This document shows positions 1 to 8,715 of a DNA stretch of 15,227 nucleotides, piece by piece. The notes beneath the pieces are model-generated. The model worked only from the letters and a program-made list of their open reading frames with translations, made no database searches and was not told the origin of the DNA. Source of the stretch: Anaerolineae bacterium (GTDB taxonomy: Bacteria; Chloroflexota; Anaerolineae; UBA1429); the NCBI GenBank assembly GCA_016928125.1, contig JAFGLK010000085.1:1-15227 (forward strand), given 5' to 3'. The position numbers and the translations under genes are program-made. The stretch's first letter is position 1. Every line of letters starts with the position of its first letter.

Positions 1-1089
1 CGTAATGACATCCTCTCGCGTAATCATGCCCTCCAAGCGATCATCGACCACCACGGGGAGCTGGTTGACGCCATCAGCGGTCATGTGCTGTAACGCGTTC
101 CACAGGGGCGTCTCTGGGCTGACGGTGCGCAGTCGGTCGAGTGGGGTGAGCACATCCACGACCCGGGTAAAGGGCCAGTCCACCTTGGCCACCGAGCTGA
201 CATTGTGGACGGTGAGCAAACCCATGATCGTGTCGCCCTGGCCTACCGCATAGCAGCGGCGGGCGCGCGTCAGGAGGTACTGCTCAACGAACACATCTAG
301 AGTCAGCTGAGGTGGGATCAGGCTGCACTCAAGACTCATGATATCGCGAACAGTGTAGCCTTCGAGCAGGTTGCGCAAGGTGAGCTGCCGATATTGAGTT
401 CGCGCGGCGTTATCGAGAAAGAGGCCAATCATCGCCAGCCAGACACCATCCACCCAGGTGCCAGTGAAGGCACGCATGATGCCCAGAGCCACAAAGAGAT
501 AGGCCACGATCTGGCCCATGCGCGAAGCCCAACGGGTGGCCCAGGCAAGATCGCGACGCAGGCTCCACAGAAGCGCCCTCAGCACACGCCCCCCATCTAG
601 AGGGAAACCAGGTATGAGGTTGAACAGCCCCAGGCTGAGATTGATATAGGCGAGGAAAAAGCTCAGGGCCGCAACGGGCTGGCTGGATCCACGGGTCAGC
701 AGATGGATCCCGGCAAAGGCTCCGCTCAGGGCCAGACTCACCAGGGGACCCACAATGGCCATGCGAAACTCTCGGGCGGGATTGCTTGGCTCCTCCGATA
801 TCTGCGCTGCCCCGCCAAAGATGAACAGAGTGATGTCCTTGACCGGGATCCCATTCTTGCGGGCCACCAAGGCATGGCCCAGTTCGTGCAGCAACACCGA
901 GCAGAAGAAGAGCAAGCTGGTCACGACCCCCAGCGTCCAAGTCAAGGCCGTCGACCATGAGGGATAGCGTCTGGGAAAATAGTTCCCGGCCAAACTCCAC
1001 GTAACCCAGATGAAGATCAAAAGCCAGCTTGCATCGATACGAATCGGGATTCCAGATATCTCTGCCAGCCGGAAGCGCGTCTTTGTCAC
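1..1089 (-). CDS. Site-2 protease-like M50 family metallopeptidase with CBS domains (C-terminus cut by window edge)
   Basis: This is an intramembrane zinc metallopeptidase of the M50 (S2P) family, which cleaves substrates within the membrane. 363 codons are visible and no stop is reached at the window edge. The GTG start at 1089 follows a strong GGAGGT Shine-Dalgarno six bases upstream, and no ATG fits as well. The zinc-binding HELGH lies at residues 68-72 inside the second hydrophobic helix, and the second metal motif, NLIPGFPLDGG, is at 157-167. Further hydrophobic helices occupy about 20-35, 110-130, 140-160 and 195-225. After about residue 245 come two CBS-type modules (roughly 245-300 and 310-363), expected to bind adenosine ligands and regulate the peptidase. 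This arrangement matches the family of about 370-390 residues, so only a few residues should be missing. The substrate cannot be told from the sequence. It lies downstream of trpA but has its own promoter, so it is probably not part of the trp operon. Confidence 0.93.
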   Translation of the reverse strand, partial: MTKTRFRLAEISGIPIRIDASWLLIFIWVTWSLAGNYFPRRYPSWSTALTWTLGVVTSLLFFCSVLLHELGHALVARKNGIPVKDITLFIFGGAAQISEEPSNPAREFRMAIVGPLVSLALSGAFAGIHLLTRGSSQPVAALSFFLAYINLSLGLFNLIPGFPLDGGRVLRALLWSLRRDLAWATRWASRMGQIVAYLFVALGIMRAFTGTWVDGVWLAMIGLFLDNAARTQYRQLTLRNLLEGYTVRDIMSLECSLIPPQLTLDVFVEQYLLTRARRCYAVGQGDTIMGLLTVHNVSSVAKVDWPFTRVVDVLTPLDRLRTVSPETPLWNALQHMTADGVNQLPVVVDDRLEGMITREDVIT

Positions 1090-1205
1090 GGGCCCACCTC
1101 CTTGCGACGACTTGCTCAGGCTACGATGGGATCTGCACGCATTGCAGCAGAAAGCGAAGGTTTCGGCTCAGATTGGGCCTGGAGCACGCCCATCGGAGCG
1201 ATCGG

Positions 1206-1234
1206 ATTCTACACAAGAAGCAGCCATCTGGCAA
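1206..1234 (-). promoter_or_regulatory. Sigma-70-type promoter of the M50 peptidase gene
   Basis: On the minus strand, TTGCCA (1234-1229) and TAGAAT (1211-1206) are separated by exactly 17 bases. Transcription would start near 1200, giving a leader of about 110 nt before the GTG start. The other 250 or so bases between this promoter and trpA hold no convincing gene. They contain only short hairpins, such as GGCCA-N4-TGGCC just after trpA, and no clear U-tract terminator. Confidence 0.65.
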
Positions 1235-1458
1235 TCCTCTGCCCCGCACGTCTCGGGACGATCATCGTACGCCGGCGAACCCTTGGCATGGCCACAGGAC
1301 CGCATGTCGGTAGGTTGAAGAGGTCGCCAGCAAGCCGTCGTGATGGGGTGCCAAGGCTCCGGGAGCCGCTGGGCGCCGCAAGGGGCTCTATCAGACCATG
1401 CAAAATCGGTTAGGGGCCATACCTGGCCGCAACGAGCAGGCGGGCGCAAGGCCCAGGC

Positions 1459-2262
1459 TCAGCGTGTGAGAGCGGCCCGTAGGGTACGCACATAGGCGGC
1501 CAAGCTCTCTGGCCCCTCGGTCGCCCGCCGTACGATGGCGCTCCCCACGATGACGCCGTCGGCGTGCGGCGCCAGGGCTTGGGCCTCCTCGGGACGCGAG
1601 ACCCCAAATCCGACCGCCACAGGGGTATGGGCCTGCACGCGGGCCAACGCCAGTCGCCTTTCTAGCTCCTCGTCCATCGCCAGGCTGGCGCCCGTTGTGC
1701 CCAGTCGCGATACAACGTAGAGAAACCCCTGCGTCATGCGAGCGATCTCAACGAGACGCCCCTCTGCAGTGGTTGGAGCCACCAGGAAAATTAGAGCCAG
1801 TTGATGTTGCCCGCAGGCATCCTGGAGCGGCTGAGCCTCCTCTGGAGGGAGGTCGGGCACGATCAGGCCATCGGCGCCCATTTGGGCACAGTCGGCCACG
1901 TATCGCTCCAAGCCGTAACTGAAGATCGGATTGTAGTAGCCCATGAGCACGATGGGTAGCGTCACGCCCTGACTGCGCAGTTGCCCCACGAGCTCAAGGC
2001 ACCGTCGAGGGGTCATTCCGGCCTCCAGCGCGGCCTGGCTCGCGGCCTGGATCGTGGGGCCATCGGCTACCGGGTCGGAGAACGGCACGCCCATCTCGAT
2101 CACGTCCGCACCGCCGGCCTGCAGGGCGGTGAACAGGGCCGGGCTCCGCTCTGGATCGGGATAGCCGGCCGTCAGGTAGGCGATCAGGGCGCAGCGCCCC
2201 TCGTCACGGGCGCGACCGAACGCCTGCCCAAGAGACACGCGACCGTTGCGCTCCAGTTTCAT
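1459..2262 (-). CDS. trpA: Tryptophan synthase alpha subunit
   Basis: TrpA cleaves indole-3-glycerol phosphate to indole and glyceraldehyde-3-phosphate. Indole is then channelled to TrpB in the alpha2beta2 complex. The 267-residue product has the full TIM-barrel length. Catalytic Glu56, within [14 protein letters not shown], and Asp67, within VADGPTIQ, correspond to Glu49 and Asp60 of the Salmonella enzyme. The phosphate-binding glycines of the [10 protein letters not shown] segment and the following GVIVGSAIV segment are present. The ATG overlaps the trpB stop by 4 nt (ATGA) and is preceded by GGGAGGTG. It is the last gene of the operon. No strong intrinsic terminator follows. Confidence 0.97.
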   Translation of the reverse strand: MKLERNGRVSLGQAFGRARDEGRCALIAYLTAGYPDPERSPALFTALQAGGADVIEMGVPFSDPVADGPTIQAASQAALEAGMTPRRCLELVGQLRSQGVTLPIVLMGYYNPIFSYGLERYVADCAQMGADGLIVPDLPPEEAQPLQDACGQHQLALIFLVAPTTAEGRLVEIARMTQGFLYVVSRLGTTGASLAMDEELERRLALARVQAHTPVAVGFGVSRPEEAQALAPHADGVIVGSAIVRRATEGPESLAAYVRTLRAALTR

Positions 2263-3506
2263 GCTGGCTCACCTCCCAGGCATGCGCCTTCGAGGCGAGC
2301 GATGACCGTGTCAAGGTCCTTGTCGCCGCGTCCCGACAGGTTGACCAGGATCGTCTGCTCCGCCGACATCGACCTGGCCATCTCCATGGCCTTGGCCACG
2401 GCATGGGATGACTCAAGGGCAGGCAAAATGCCCTCGTAGCGCGCCAACGCCTGGAACGCTTCCAGGGCCTCGGCATCTGTGGCGATCGTATAGCGTGCCT
2501 TGCCCAGCGCGCGCAAGTAGGCATGTTCGGGGCCTACCGAGGCGTAATCGAGTCCCGCAGAGACGGAGTGGGTCTGTGCGATCTGGCCGTCCGCGTCCTG
2601 CAGCACATAGCTTCTGACCCCATGCAGGACGCCGAGGCGCCCTCTTTGAGGATCGGCAAAGCGAGCGGCATGGCGTCCGGAGGCAATCCCCTCGCCGCCA
2701 GCCTCCACGCCAACCATGTCGATCTCGTCGCCCAAGAAGGGATAGAAGAGACCGATGGCGTTCGAGCCTCCGCCCACGCAGGCGACGAGCACGTCGGGCA
2801 GGGCACCCAGCTTGGCCAGCGCCTGAGCGCGCGCCTCCCGCCCGATCACGCTCTGAAAGTCGCGCACCATCATGGGATAGGGGTGCGGCCCCAGCGCCGA
2901 GCCGAGCAGATAGTGGGTGTCTCGCAGGTTGAGCGCCCAGTCGCGCAGGGCCTCGCTGATGGCATCCTTCAGAGTACGGCTGCCCGCATCCACGGGACGC
3001 ACCTCCGCGCCCAGCAGCCGCATGCGCTGCACGTTGGGGGCCTGGCGGCGCATATCCTCCACGCCCATGTACACCACGCACTCGCATCCGAGCAACGCGG
3101 CGGCGGTGGCCGTCGCCACGCCATGCTGGCCGGCGCCGGTCTCGGCCACGAGGCGGCGCTTGCCCATGCGTTGCGCCAGAAGCGCCTGCCCAAGGGCATT
3201 GTTGATCTTGTGTGCTCCCGTATGCGCCAGATCCTCGCGTTTGAGCCAAATCTGCGCTCCGCCACACAGCGCGCTCAGGCGCTTGGCGTAGGTCAGCGGC
3301 GTCGGTCGCCCGGCATAGTCGCCAAGCAGTTGGGCGAGCGTCTGGCCAAAGGCAGCCTCGTCGCGTGCCGCAGTGTAGGCTGCCTCAAGCTCTATCAGGG
3401 GCGCGATCAGGGTCTCAGGCACATAGCGTCCGCCAAAGGGGCCAAAATAGCCTCGCTCATCAGGTTGCGTCGCTTCGCGAATGGACAAAGCGGATGTCCT
3501 CGTCAT
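2259..3506 (-). CDS. trpB: Tryptophan synthase beta subunit
   Basis: TrpB is the PLP enzyme that condenses indole with L-serine to give tryptophan. The 415-residue length is normal for TrpB1-type chains, with the N-terminal [13 protein letters not shown] signature at 19-31. The PLP lysine is Lys100 in HTGAHKINN. The catalytic glutamate is Glu122 in ETGAGQHG. The phosphate-binding [10 protein letters not shown] loop follows later. This is the alpha-dependent TrpB1 form, not the longer TrpB2. It overlaps trpF upstream and trpA downstream by 4 nt each. Such coupling favours equal synthesis of the two synthase subunits. The upstream GGGAGG lies about 13 nt from the ATG, so initiation probably depends partly on ribosomes terminating on trpF. 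Confidence 0.98.
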   Translation of the reverse strand: MTRTSALSIREATQPDERGYFGPFGGRYVPETLIAPLIELEAAYTAARDEAAFGQTLAQLLGDYAGRPTPLTYAKRLSALCGGAQIWLKREDLAHTGAHKINNALGQALLAQRMGKRRLVAETGAGQHGVATATAAALLGCECVVYMGVEDMRRQAPNVQRMRLLGAEVRPVDAGSRTLKDAISEALRDWALNLRDTHYLLGSALGPHPYPMMVRDFQSVIGREARAQALAKLGALPDVLVACVGGGSNAIGLFYPFLGDEIDMVGVEAGGEGIASGRHAARFADPQRGRLGVLHGVRSYVLQDADGQIAQTHSVSAGLDYASVGPEHAYLRALGKARYTIATDAEALEAFQALARYEGILPALESSHAVAKAMEMARSMSAEQTILVNLSGRGDKDLDTVIARLEGACLGGEPA

Positions 3507-4141
3507 GATCTCGTCTCTGCCTCCCGTACCGATTGGATGAAACGCTCGACCTTGGCAGGATCCTTGATGCCCGGACGGGCCTCAACGCCGGACGCCACGT
3601 CCACGCCCCAAGGGTGGACCTGGCGCACCGCCTGCGCCACGTTCTCGGGCGTCAACCCACCTGCGATGATCAGCCGAGCGGGCAGCTTACGATCGGCAGC
3701 GCCCAAGATGCGCCAATCCCAGGTCTGGCCCGTTCCTCCGAGTTTGCCTGCGTCGTAGGTGTCCAAGAGATAGCCCCAGGCCGCATACCGCGCCAGATCT
3801 TCCCACGAGAGAGTATCGCCCACGCGGCGCGCCAGGAGATAGGGCCGCCCAAGCCGGGCCGCATAGGCGGGGGACTCGTGTCCGTGAAGCTGTACCAGAT
3901 CGAGCGCACAGGCGGTAGCGATCGCTCGAACCTTCTCGGCCGATTCATCAGCAAAGACGCCCACCAACTGCGCCCGCACACCCTCGGCCCGCAAGGTCTG
4001 CGTCAGCAGTGCCGCAGCCTCGGGCGCCACATAGCGGGGGCTGCCAGACACAAAGATGAACCCGAGGAGATCCGCGCCGCACCGGGCTGCCCAACGGGCG
4101 TCTTCCAGGTTGGTGAGCCCGCAGATCTTGATGGCCGTCAT
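3503..4141 (-). CDS. trpF: Phosphoribosylanthranilate isomerase
   Basis: TrpF catalyses the Amadori rearrangement of N-(5-phosphoribosyl)anthranilate to the carboxyphenylamino-deoxyribulose phosphate (CdRP) that TrpC uses. The 212-residue single-domain (beta/alpha)8 barrel has the N-terminal [11 protein letters not shown] signature with catalytic base Cys7. The catalytic acid is Asp127 in LLDTYD. The phosphate-binding [11 protein letters not shown] and [13 protein letters not shown] motifs lie at about 158-191. A good AAGGAGG Shine-Dalgarno sits 7 nt before the ATG. The gene overlaps trpC and trpB by 4 nt at either end. It is a separate gene, unlike the trpC-trpF fusion of enterobacteria. Confidence 0.97.
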   Translation of the reverse strand: MTAIKICGLTNLEDARWAARCGADLLGFIFVSGSPRYVAPEAAALLTQTLRAEGVRAQLVGVFADESAEKVRAIATACALDLVQLHGHESPAYAARLGRPYLLARRVGDTLSWEDLARYAAWGYLLDTYDAGKLGGTGQTWDWRILGAADRKLPARLIIAGGLTPENVAQAVRQVHPWGVDVASGVEARPGIKDPAKVERFIQSVREAETRS

Positions 4142-4932
4142 CGTCCGGCCTCCTTCAGTTCGCGGAGCTTGGCGGCTGGATCGCTAGCGGTGACCAGCGC
4201 CTCGCCGATCAGCGCCGCGTCCACGCCCATCTGGGCCAGAAGGCGCATCTGCTCGGGCTGATGGATGCCGCTCTCCGACACGACCAGAACCCCCTGAGGG
4301 ATCGCGCTCCGCAAGCGCTGTGTGGTACTCAGATCCACGGTGAAATCGCGTAGATTGCGATTGTTGATGCCAATCAAGGGTGGATCGATGGCCAGCGCCC
4401 TCGCCAACTCTGCTTCATTATGCACCTCTACCAGTGGCGTCATGCCCAAGGCCAGCGCGCCCGCCATGAGCTCCGACAAGGCGGCATCGTCCAGTGCGGC
4501 CACGATCAGCAGCACCGCGTCGGCGCCCCAGGCTCGTGCCTCCACCAGTTGGTAGGGATCGACGACAAAGTCCTTGCGCAGCAGGGGACGTTGGGCAGGC
4601 AGGGCCGCCAGGCCCTCCCGCGCGGCGCTCAGATCCTCAAGACGTCCCCTGAAGCGCGTTGGCTCGGTGAGGACCGAGATCGCCTCTGCGCCGGCTCGTG
4701 CATAGACCTGGGCCTGCTGGGAAGGCTCGAGCTCCAGGTTGAGGACACCTTTCGAGGGCGAAGCCCGTTTCACCTCCGCAATGATCGAAACCCTTGGCTG
4801 GCTCAGGTGGCGGCACAGATCGAGAGGCGGCGCCTGCCCCACGGCACGCTCCCGCAGCAGAGCCTCCGGGTGTTCGGCCTTGCGTCGGCTCACCAGCAGG
4901 CGCGTGTCGGCGACAATGTCGTCCAGGATCAT
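4138..4932 (-). CDS. trpC: Indole-3-glycerol phosphate synthase
   Basis: TrpC performs ring closure, decarboxylation and dehydration of CdRP to indole-3-glycerol phosphate. The 264-residue product has the usual single-domain length. The catalytic residues expected from the Sulfolobus enzyme are visible: Lys55 in IIAEVKRASPSKG, Lys120 in LLRKDFVVDPYQ, Glu169 in PLVEVHNE, Asn190 in GINNRNL and Glu220 in VVSESGI. The ATG overlaps the trpGD stop by 4 nt, with a G-rich AGGGGG just upstream. It lies between trpGD and trpF in the operon. Confidence 0.97.
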   Translation of the reverse strand: MILDDIVADTRLLVSRRKAEHPEALLRERAVGQAPPLDLCRHLSQPRVSIIAEVKRASPSKGVLNLELEPSQQAQVYARAGAEAISVLTEPTRFRGRLEDLSAAREGLAALPAQRPLLRKDFVVDPYQLVEARAWGADAVLLIVAALDDAALSELMAGALALGMTPLVEVHNEAELARALAIDPPLIGINNRNLRDFTVDLSTTQRLRSAIPQGVLVVSESGIHQPEQMRLLAQMGVDAALIGEALVTASDPAAKLRELKEAGR

Positions 4933-6566
4933 GCCGCCCCCTGGGTGAAAACGATGAGCCGATCGAGGAGTTGTCCCGCGCGACCACTGTCGATCACGTC
5001 GGCCGCCATCGCCAAGCCCTCCTCGGGGCCAGCGGCTACGTCGGCCGCGACCAAGGCCATGCCCGCGTTGAGCACCACGGCATCGCGGTAGGGTCCCTTG
5101 GTACCCGCCAACACCGTCCGGGTGATGCGCGCATTCTCGGTGGCATCGCCACCGCGCAGGGCCGACACAGGGCAGCGGGGCAGGCCATACCTCGTGGCAT
5201 CGAAGGTGAAGCAGCGCACCTGGCCGTCTCGTAGTTGGGCGATATAGTTGGGTCCGCCGGTGGAGAGCTCGTCGAGCCCATCGGCGCTGCTGACCACATA
5301 GGCCGCCTCTGAGCCCAGCTCAGCGAGCACGTGGGCCAGCGGCTCGACCAGATTGTGATCGTAGACGCCGATGAGCTGTCGCGAGGCGCCGGCGGGATTG
5401 GTGAGGGGGCCGAGAATGTTGAACACCGTTCGAACGCCCATCTCGCGGCGTGGACCGATGGCGTGCCTCATGGCCGGATGGAGCAGGGGTGCGAACAGGA
5501 ACCCAAAGCCCACCTCGTCGATGCAGCGCGCCACATCCTCGGGCTCGAGCTCGAGATTGACGCCCAGCGCCTTGAGCACATCGGCGCTTCCAGAGCGACT
5601 GGAGACCGAGCGATTGCCATGCTTGGCCACGGCCACGCCTGCAGCAGCGACCACCAAAGCGGCGGTGGTCGAGATGTTGAAGGTGTGCGCGCCGTCCCCT
5701 CCAGTGCCGCAGGTGTCGATCAACGGCTTGCGGGTGGGGCGAATGGCCACAGCATGTTGACGCATGGCGCGCGCAAATCCCGTGATCTCGCCCACCGTCT
5801 CGCCTTTGGCGCGCAGGGCGGCCAGATAGGCCCCAATCTGGGCTGGTGTGGCCTCTCCGTCCATGATGCGCCGCATGACCGCCTCTGCCTCCAGATCGGA
5901 CAGATGATCCTGCGCCAGCGCGCGCTCAATGGCCTCCTGCAGCGTGATCTCGGAGAGTGCGCCTGCGCCCTCGCTGGTTGGCTCCTTGGCCAGCTCGGCA
6001 TCTCCAAGGGAGATAAAGTTCTGGAGCAGGCGCTTGCCGTGGGGCGTGAGAATCGACTCGGGGTGAAACTGGATCCCAAAGGTGGCCGCGTCGCGGTGGC
6101 GGACGGCCATGATCTCATCTTGTTCTGTACGCGCCAGCACCTGGAGCTCCTCCGGAAGAGGCTCCTCCACGATCAGGCTGTGATAGCGCGTGGCCTCAAA
6201 GCGGGTGGGAATGCCTGCAAAGAGCTGCCCCCCTTGGTGCGTGATGCGCGACACCTTACCATGCATCAGCCGGGGCGCCCGCTCCACCTTGGCGCCGAAC
6301 ACGTGCGCGATGCACTGGTGCCCCAGGCAGACACCCAGAATGGGCACCTTGCCATGGAAGCGCCGGATGACCTGGTTGGTGATACCCGCATCTTTTTCGG
6401 GCCTGCCTGGGCCGGGCGAGATGACGATGTGCGAGGGTTGCATGCTCACCAGTTCGCCCACGGTGACGCGATCGTTCCGGAAGACCCATGGCTCGGCGCC
6501 CAGTTCGCCCAGATACTGGACCAAGTTGTAGGTAAAGGAATCATAGTTGTCGATGACGATAATCAT
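4929..6566 (-). CDS. trpGD: Fused anthranilate synthase glutamine amidotransferase / anthranilate phosphoribosyltransferase
   Basis: This bifunctional protein of 545 residues joins TrpG and TrpD. Residues 1-188 are a class I glutamine amidotransferase supplying ammonia to TrpE. The nucleophile is Cys80 in GVCLGHQC, and His168 and Glu170 of QFHPES complete the triad. Residues 189-205 look like a short linker. Residues 206-545 are the phosphoribosyltransferase that moves the PRPP ribosyl group to anthranilate, with CGTGGDG at 286-292, KHGNRS at 315-320 and the segment around GPRREMGVRT at 371-380. The fusion order is the same as in E. coli TrpD and Thermotoga. The reading frame is continuous through the linker, with no frameshift. 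It overlaps trpE and trpC by 4 nt each, and GGAGG lies 10 nt before the ATG. Confidence 0.97.
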   Translation of the reverse strand: MIIVIDNYDSFTYNLVQYLGELGAEPWVFRNDRVTVGELVSMQPSHIVISPGPGRPEKDAGITNQVIRRFHGKVPILGVCLGHQCIAHVFGAKVERAPRLMHGKVSRITHQGGQLFAGIPTRFEATRYHSLIVEEPLPEELQVLARTEQDEIMAVRHRDAATFGIQFHPESILTPHGKRLLQNFISLGDAELAKEPTSEGAGALSEITLQEAIERALAQDHLSDLEAEAVMRRIMDGEATPAQIGAYLAALRAKGETVGEITGFARAMRQHAVAIRPTRKPLIDTCGTGGDGAHTFNISTTAALVVAAAGVAVAKHGNRSVSSRSGSADVLKALGVNLELEPEDVARCIDEVGFGFLFAPLLHPAMRHAIGPRREMGVRTVFNILGPLTNPAGASRQLIGVYDHNLVEPLAHVLAELGSEAAYVVSSADGLDELSTGGPNYIAQLRDGQVRCFTFDATRYGLPRCPVSALRGGDATENARITRTVLAGTKGPYRDAVVLNAGMALVAADVAAGPEEGLAMAADVIDSGRAGQLLDRLIVFTQGAA

Positions 6567-8050
6567 GGTAGATCGCCTCCGTTCTGGCTAGCGCGCTCTG
6601 CCAGTTCGATGGCCTGAGAGAGCGCCCTAAGCTTGTTCTCCGTCTCCTCGAACTCGCGGCTTGGGTCCGAATCCGCCACGATGCCGGCGCCCGCTTGCAG
6701 ATAGACTCGATCTCCCTTGATTACGATGGTGCGGATGGCGATGCAGGTGTCCATGTTGCCCGAGAAGCCGAAGTAGCCGGCTGCCCCCGCATAAGGGCCA
6801 CGGCGCTCTGGCTCGAGCTCGTCGATGATCTCCATCGCTCTCACTTTGGGGGCCCCAGACACCGTCCCGGCGGGGAAGCAGGCTCGCAGGACATCAAAGG
6901 CATCCTTGTTCGGCGCCAGCTCGCCACGCACGTCCGAGACGATGTGCATCACGTGCGAGTAACGCTCGATATCCATCATGACCGGCGTCGTCACGGTGCC
7001 AAAGCGGCAGACGCGCCCCAGATCGTTGCGCGCCAGATCGACCAGCATGACATGCTCAGCCCGCTCTTTAGGATCAGCCAACAGGTCGTCAGCCAGCCTC
7101 TCGTCCTCCTCCGGCGTCGCGCCGCGGGGGCGAGTGCCGGCCAGAGGTCGACTTTCCACCACCCCATCCTCCACGCGCACCAACACCTCGGGCGACGAGC
7201 CCACCAAGCGTAGGCCATCGGGTAGCTCCAAGTAGAACATGTATGGCGAGGGGTTCACCTGGCGGAGCGTGCGATAGATGTCAAAGGGACGAGCCTTGGT
7301 CTGTCGGCTGATGCAGCGCGAGATGACAGCCTGAAAGATGTCGCCCGCAGCGATGTATTCCCTGGTCTTGCTGACCGCGGCCTCATAGGCCTCACGGCTG
7401 AAGCGCGACTCGAATTCGTCCGAGTCGCTTCCGTTCGTTCTGGGTTGAGCGGGCGATGGCGAGGGCAACGGACGGCGCAGACGCGCCACCATCTCATCCA
7501 GAGCCGCTCTGGCCTCGTCGACCGAGGCAGGATCCGAGCGAGAGTGGGCGATGACCAACAAACGATGTTTCACATGATCATAGACCACCAGACGGTCGCA
7601 GATCATAAAGAGCGTTTCGGGCAGATCGCGGGTATCGGGCGGGCCATCGGGCAGGCGCTCAAATGCGCGAACCAGATCATAGCCCATGTATCCGACGGCC
7701 CCTCCTGTGAAGCGCGGCAGGCCGCTGAGAGGCCCTGCTTCGTAGCGTGGTAGGTGGCTGCGCAGGACGTCCAGCACATCGCCCCGCTCAGAGCCAAACT
7801 CCTCCCATTGGCCCTCGCTCTCATACACGATGCGGTCGCGATACGACTTGATGATCGCGCGCGGCTGGGTGCCAATAAAAGAATAGCGCGCCAGGTGTTC
7901 GCCGCCCTCGACGCTCTCCAGCAGAAAGGATGGACCCAGCCCGCGCAGCTTCAGGTAGACCGAGATAGGGGTGTCCACATCGGCCGACAATTCTCTCACC
8001 ATGGGGTACAATGTCTCCAGTGTGGTCTGGACCTGCTCTGTTACCGCCAT
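6563..8050 (-). CDS. trpE: Anthranilate synthase component I
   Basis: TrpE converts chorismate to anthranilate using ammonia from the TrpG domain and is the first committed step. The 495-residue product has the usual two-part structure. The N-terminal half carries LLES at 43-46 and Ser57 in RYSFIG, the elements of the tryptophan feedback pocket, together with NPSPYMFYL from 266. Allosteric inhibition by tryptophan is therefore expected. The chorismate-binding half shows SPEVL (286-290), RPLAGTRPRG (301-310), the catalytic histidine region HVMHIVS (366-372), AGTVSGAPK (394-402) and a GYFGFSGNMD segment. The ATG at 8050 has an AGGAGGTG Shine-Dalgarno at 8062-8055. It is the first gene of the operon, directly behind the T-box leader. 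Confidence 0.98.
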   Translation of the reverse strand: MAVTEQVQTTLETLYPMVRELSADVDTPISVYLKLRGLGPSFLLESVEGGEHLARYSFIGTQPRAIIKSYRDRIVYESEGQWEEFGSERGDVLDVLRSHLPRYEAGPLSGLPRFTGGAVGYMGYDLVRAFERLPDGPPDTRDLPETLFMICDRLVVYDHVKHRLLVIAHSRSDPASVDEARAALDEMVARLRRPLPSPSPAQPRTNGSDSDEFESRFSREAYEAAVSKTREYIAAGDIFQAVISRCISRQTKARPFDIYRTLRQVNPSPYMFYLELPDGLRLVGSSPEVLVRVEDGVVESRPLAGTRPRGATPEEDERLADDLLADPKERAEHVMLVDLARNDLGRVCRFGTVTTPVMMDIERYSHVMHIVSDVRGELAPNKDAFDVLRACFPAGTVSGAPKVRAMEIIDELEPERRGPYAGAAGYFGFSGNMDTCIAIRTIVIKGDRVYLQAGAGIVADSDPSREFEETENKLRALSQAIELAERASQNGGDLP

Positions 8051-8083
8051 ACAGCACCTCCTGGCATCTTGATCGCCAAATGC

Positions 8084-8149
8084 AAAAAAAGCCCCTCGTC
8101 GCGCTGCCGTGTGCTCACCATCCGGTGAGCGGTGCAGCGGGACGAGGGG
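8084..8149 (-). terminator. Intrinsic terminator of the trp T-box leader
   Basis: On the minus strand the outer arms CCCCTCGTC (8149-8141) and GACGAGGGG (8100-8092) pair perfectly. They are followed inward by CGCTGC with GCAGCG and by GCTCACC with GGTGAGC. Seven U residues follow (8090-8084). The 5' arm contains the CCCGC needed for the T-box antiterminator, so the two folds exclude each other. Termination would occur about 35 nt before the trpE start codon when tRNA-Trp is charged. Confidence 0.92.
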
Positions 8150-8484
8150 TCGACAGGATCCCCCGCGGTGCCACCCGCCTTAGGTGCCGTGAAAAAAGAG
8201 AAACCCGTCCAGAGACGGGTTCTTCATTTGCACGAGCCAACCTCTCTCAGCAGATACGGAGCTTGTCAACCATCCTGGCGACGTGCCCGATACCTCGCGC
8301 TCTGATAACGGAGCGTTGCCGGTGCGCACTACTCGAGCTGCCAATCGGGCGCAACTCTTTCGACGCACAACTCACAGGCCCATTCGGTTGCGCCGTCGGT
8401 ATCGGCTTCACACCCCACGCCGACTCTCTGAACCCCGCCACGCAACGTACTCTTCCTGGTCGCAGTCGTTCCCGTATAAAGTTA
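8084..8484 (-). promoter_or_regulatory. Tryptophan-specific T-box riboswitch leader of the trp operon
   Basis: The T-box reads uncharged tRNA-Trp and lets transcription proceed into trpE. The conserved T-box core AAGGCGGGTGGCACCGCGG lies at 8181-8163 of the minus strand. Stem I spans about 8471-8362. It has an AGTA strand (8451-8448) opposite GAA followed by the specifier TGG (8382-8380), enclosed by the perfect helix GTTGCG/CGCAAC (8446-8441 with 8392-8387). An apical AGAGAG lies at 8429-8424. A stem II helix joins 8350-8344 to 8291-8285, and the stem III hairpin AACCCGTC/GGACGGGTT occupies 8221-8202. The bulge bases TGGC (8173-8170) would pair with a tRNA ending GCCA, and bacterial tRNA-Trp normally has G73. 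The antiterminator pairs GCGGG (8178-8174) with CCCGC (8141-8137), which also belongs to the terminator. The specifier and discriminator evidence agree on tryptophan. Confidence 0.93.
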
Positions 8485-8489
8485 GCGTC

Positions 8490-8518
8490 ATCTTAGCACG
8501 AATGGCGCGCTCTGTCAA
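8490..8518 (-). promoter_or_regulatory. trp operon promoter
   Basis: TTGACA (8518-8513) matches the -35 consensus exactly. It is 17 bases from TAAGAT (8495-8490), a near-consensus -10. Transcription should begin around 8483, immediately before T-box stem I. Nine consecutive A residues on the minus strand (8539-8531) lie a little upstream and might act as an UP-like element. A strong constitutive promoter fits control by attenuation. Confidence 0.85.
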
Positions 8519-8682
8519 GCTTGCGCGCGCTTTTTTTTTGGAGATTCTCTCGTCGCAGATCCCCACCGAACGGTGGTTTCTGGGCTGGACGGCGCATATC
8601 GCTTCCCACATCGGCTGCAGGATGGGGACTCTCTGGGAGGGCGCGCATCGAACCGAGATCCTTCAAAAAAGCCCGGAGAGAC

Positions 8683-8711
8683 TTGCGCGATTAGAACATT
8701 TGTGCTATCAT
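8683..8711 (+). promoter_or_regulatory. Promoter of the small membrane protein gene, with LexA-like sites
   Basis: TTGCGC (8683-8688) and TATCAT (8706-8711) are 17 bases apart on the plus strand. The -35 is weak but the -10 is good. Transcription should begin near 8718, about 24 nt before the GTG start. The spacer and start region are occupied by the two palindromes described in the next entries. Confidence 0.55.
8692..8707. promoter_or_regulatory. LexA-like box 1 (imperfect GAAC-N4-GTGC)
   Basis: TAGAACATTTGTGCTA matches the pattern TAGAAC-N4-GTTCTA except for one base in the right half-site. It lies in the -35/-10 spacer and touches the -10 box, where a bound repressor would block RNA polymerase. 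It is 24 bp from box 2, centre to centre, roughly two helical turns. Confidence 0.5.
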
Positions 8712-8715
8712 GGAA

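Noticed and set aside
410..1000. A 196-codon minus-strand frame
   Set aside because: It is out of frame with the M50 peptidase, which has HELGH and NLIPGFPLDGG in the correct frame from the GTG at 1089.
1168..1449. A 93-codon minus-strand frame in the trpA-M50 gap
   Set aside because: It has no ribosome-binding site or domain, and it runs through the promoter of the M50 gene.
2523..3758. A 411-codon plus-strand open frame opposite trpB and trpF
   Set aside because: It is a shadow of GC-rich genes: trpB and trpF on the other strand carry all their catalytic motifs, and this frame shows no domain.
5331..6617. A 428-codon plus-strand open frame opposite trpGD
   Set aside because: Its composition reflects the antisense of trpGD and it has no recognisable motif.
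8563..8576. CCACCG-AA-CGGTGG palindrome between the trp and small-protein promoters
   Set aside because: It is not placed on either promoter, has no U-tract and is short enough to arise by chance in GC-rich DNA.
8247..8611. Short minus-strand frames upstream of trpE considered as a Trp leader peptide
   Set aside because: They have no run of Trp codons, and the T-box elements explain the region fully.
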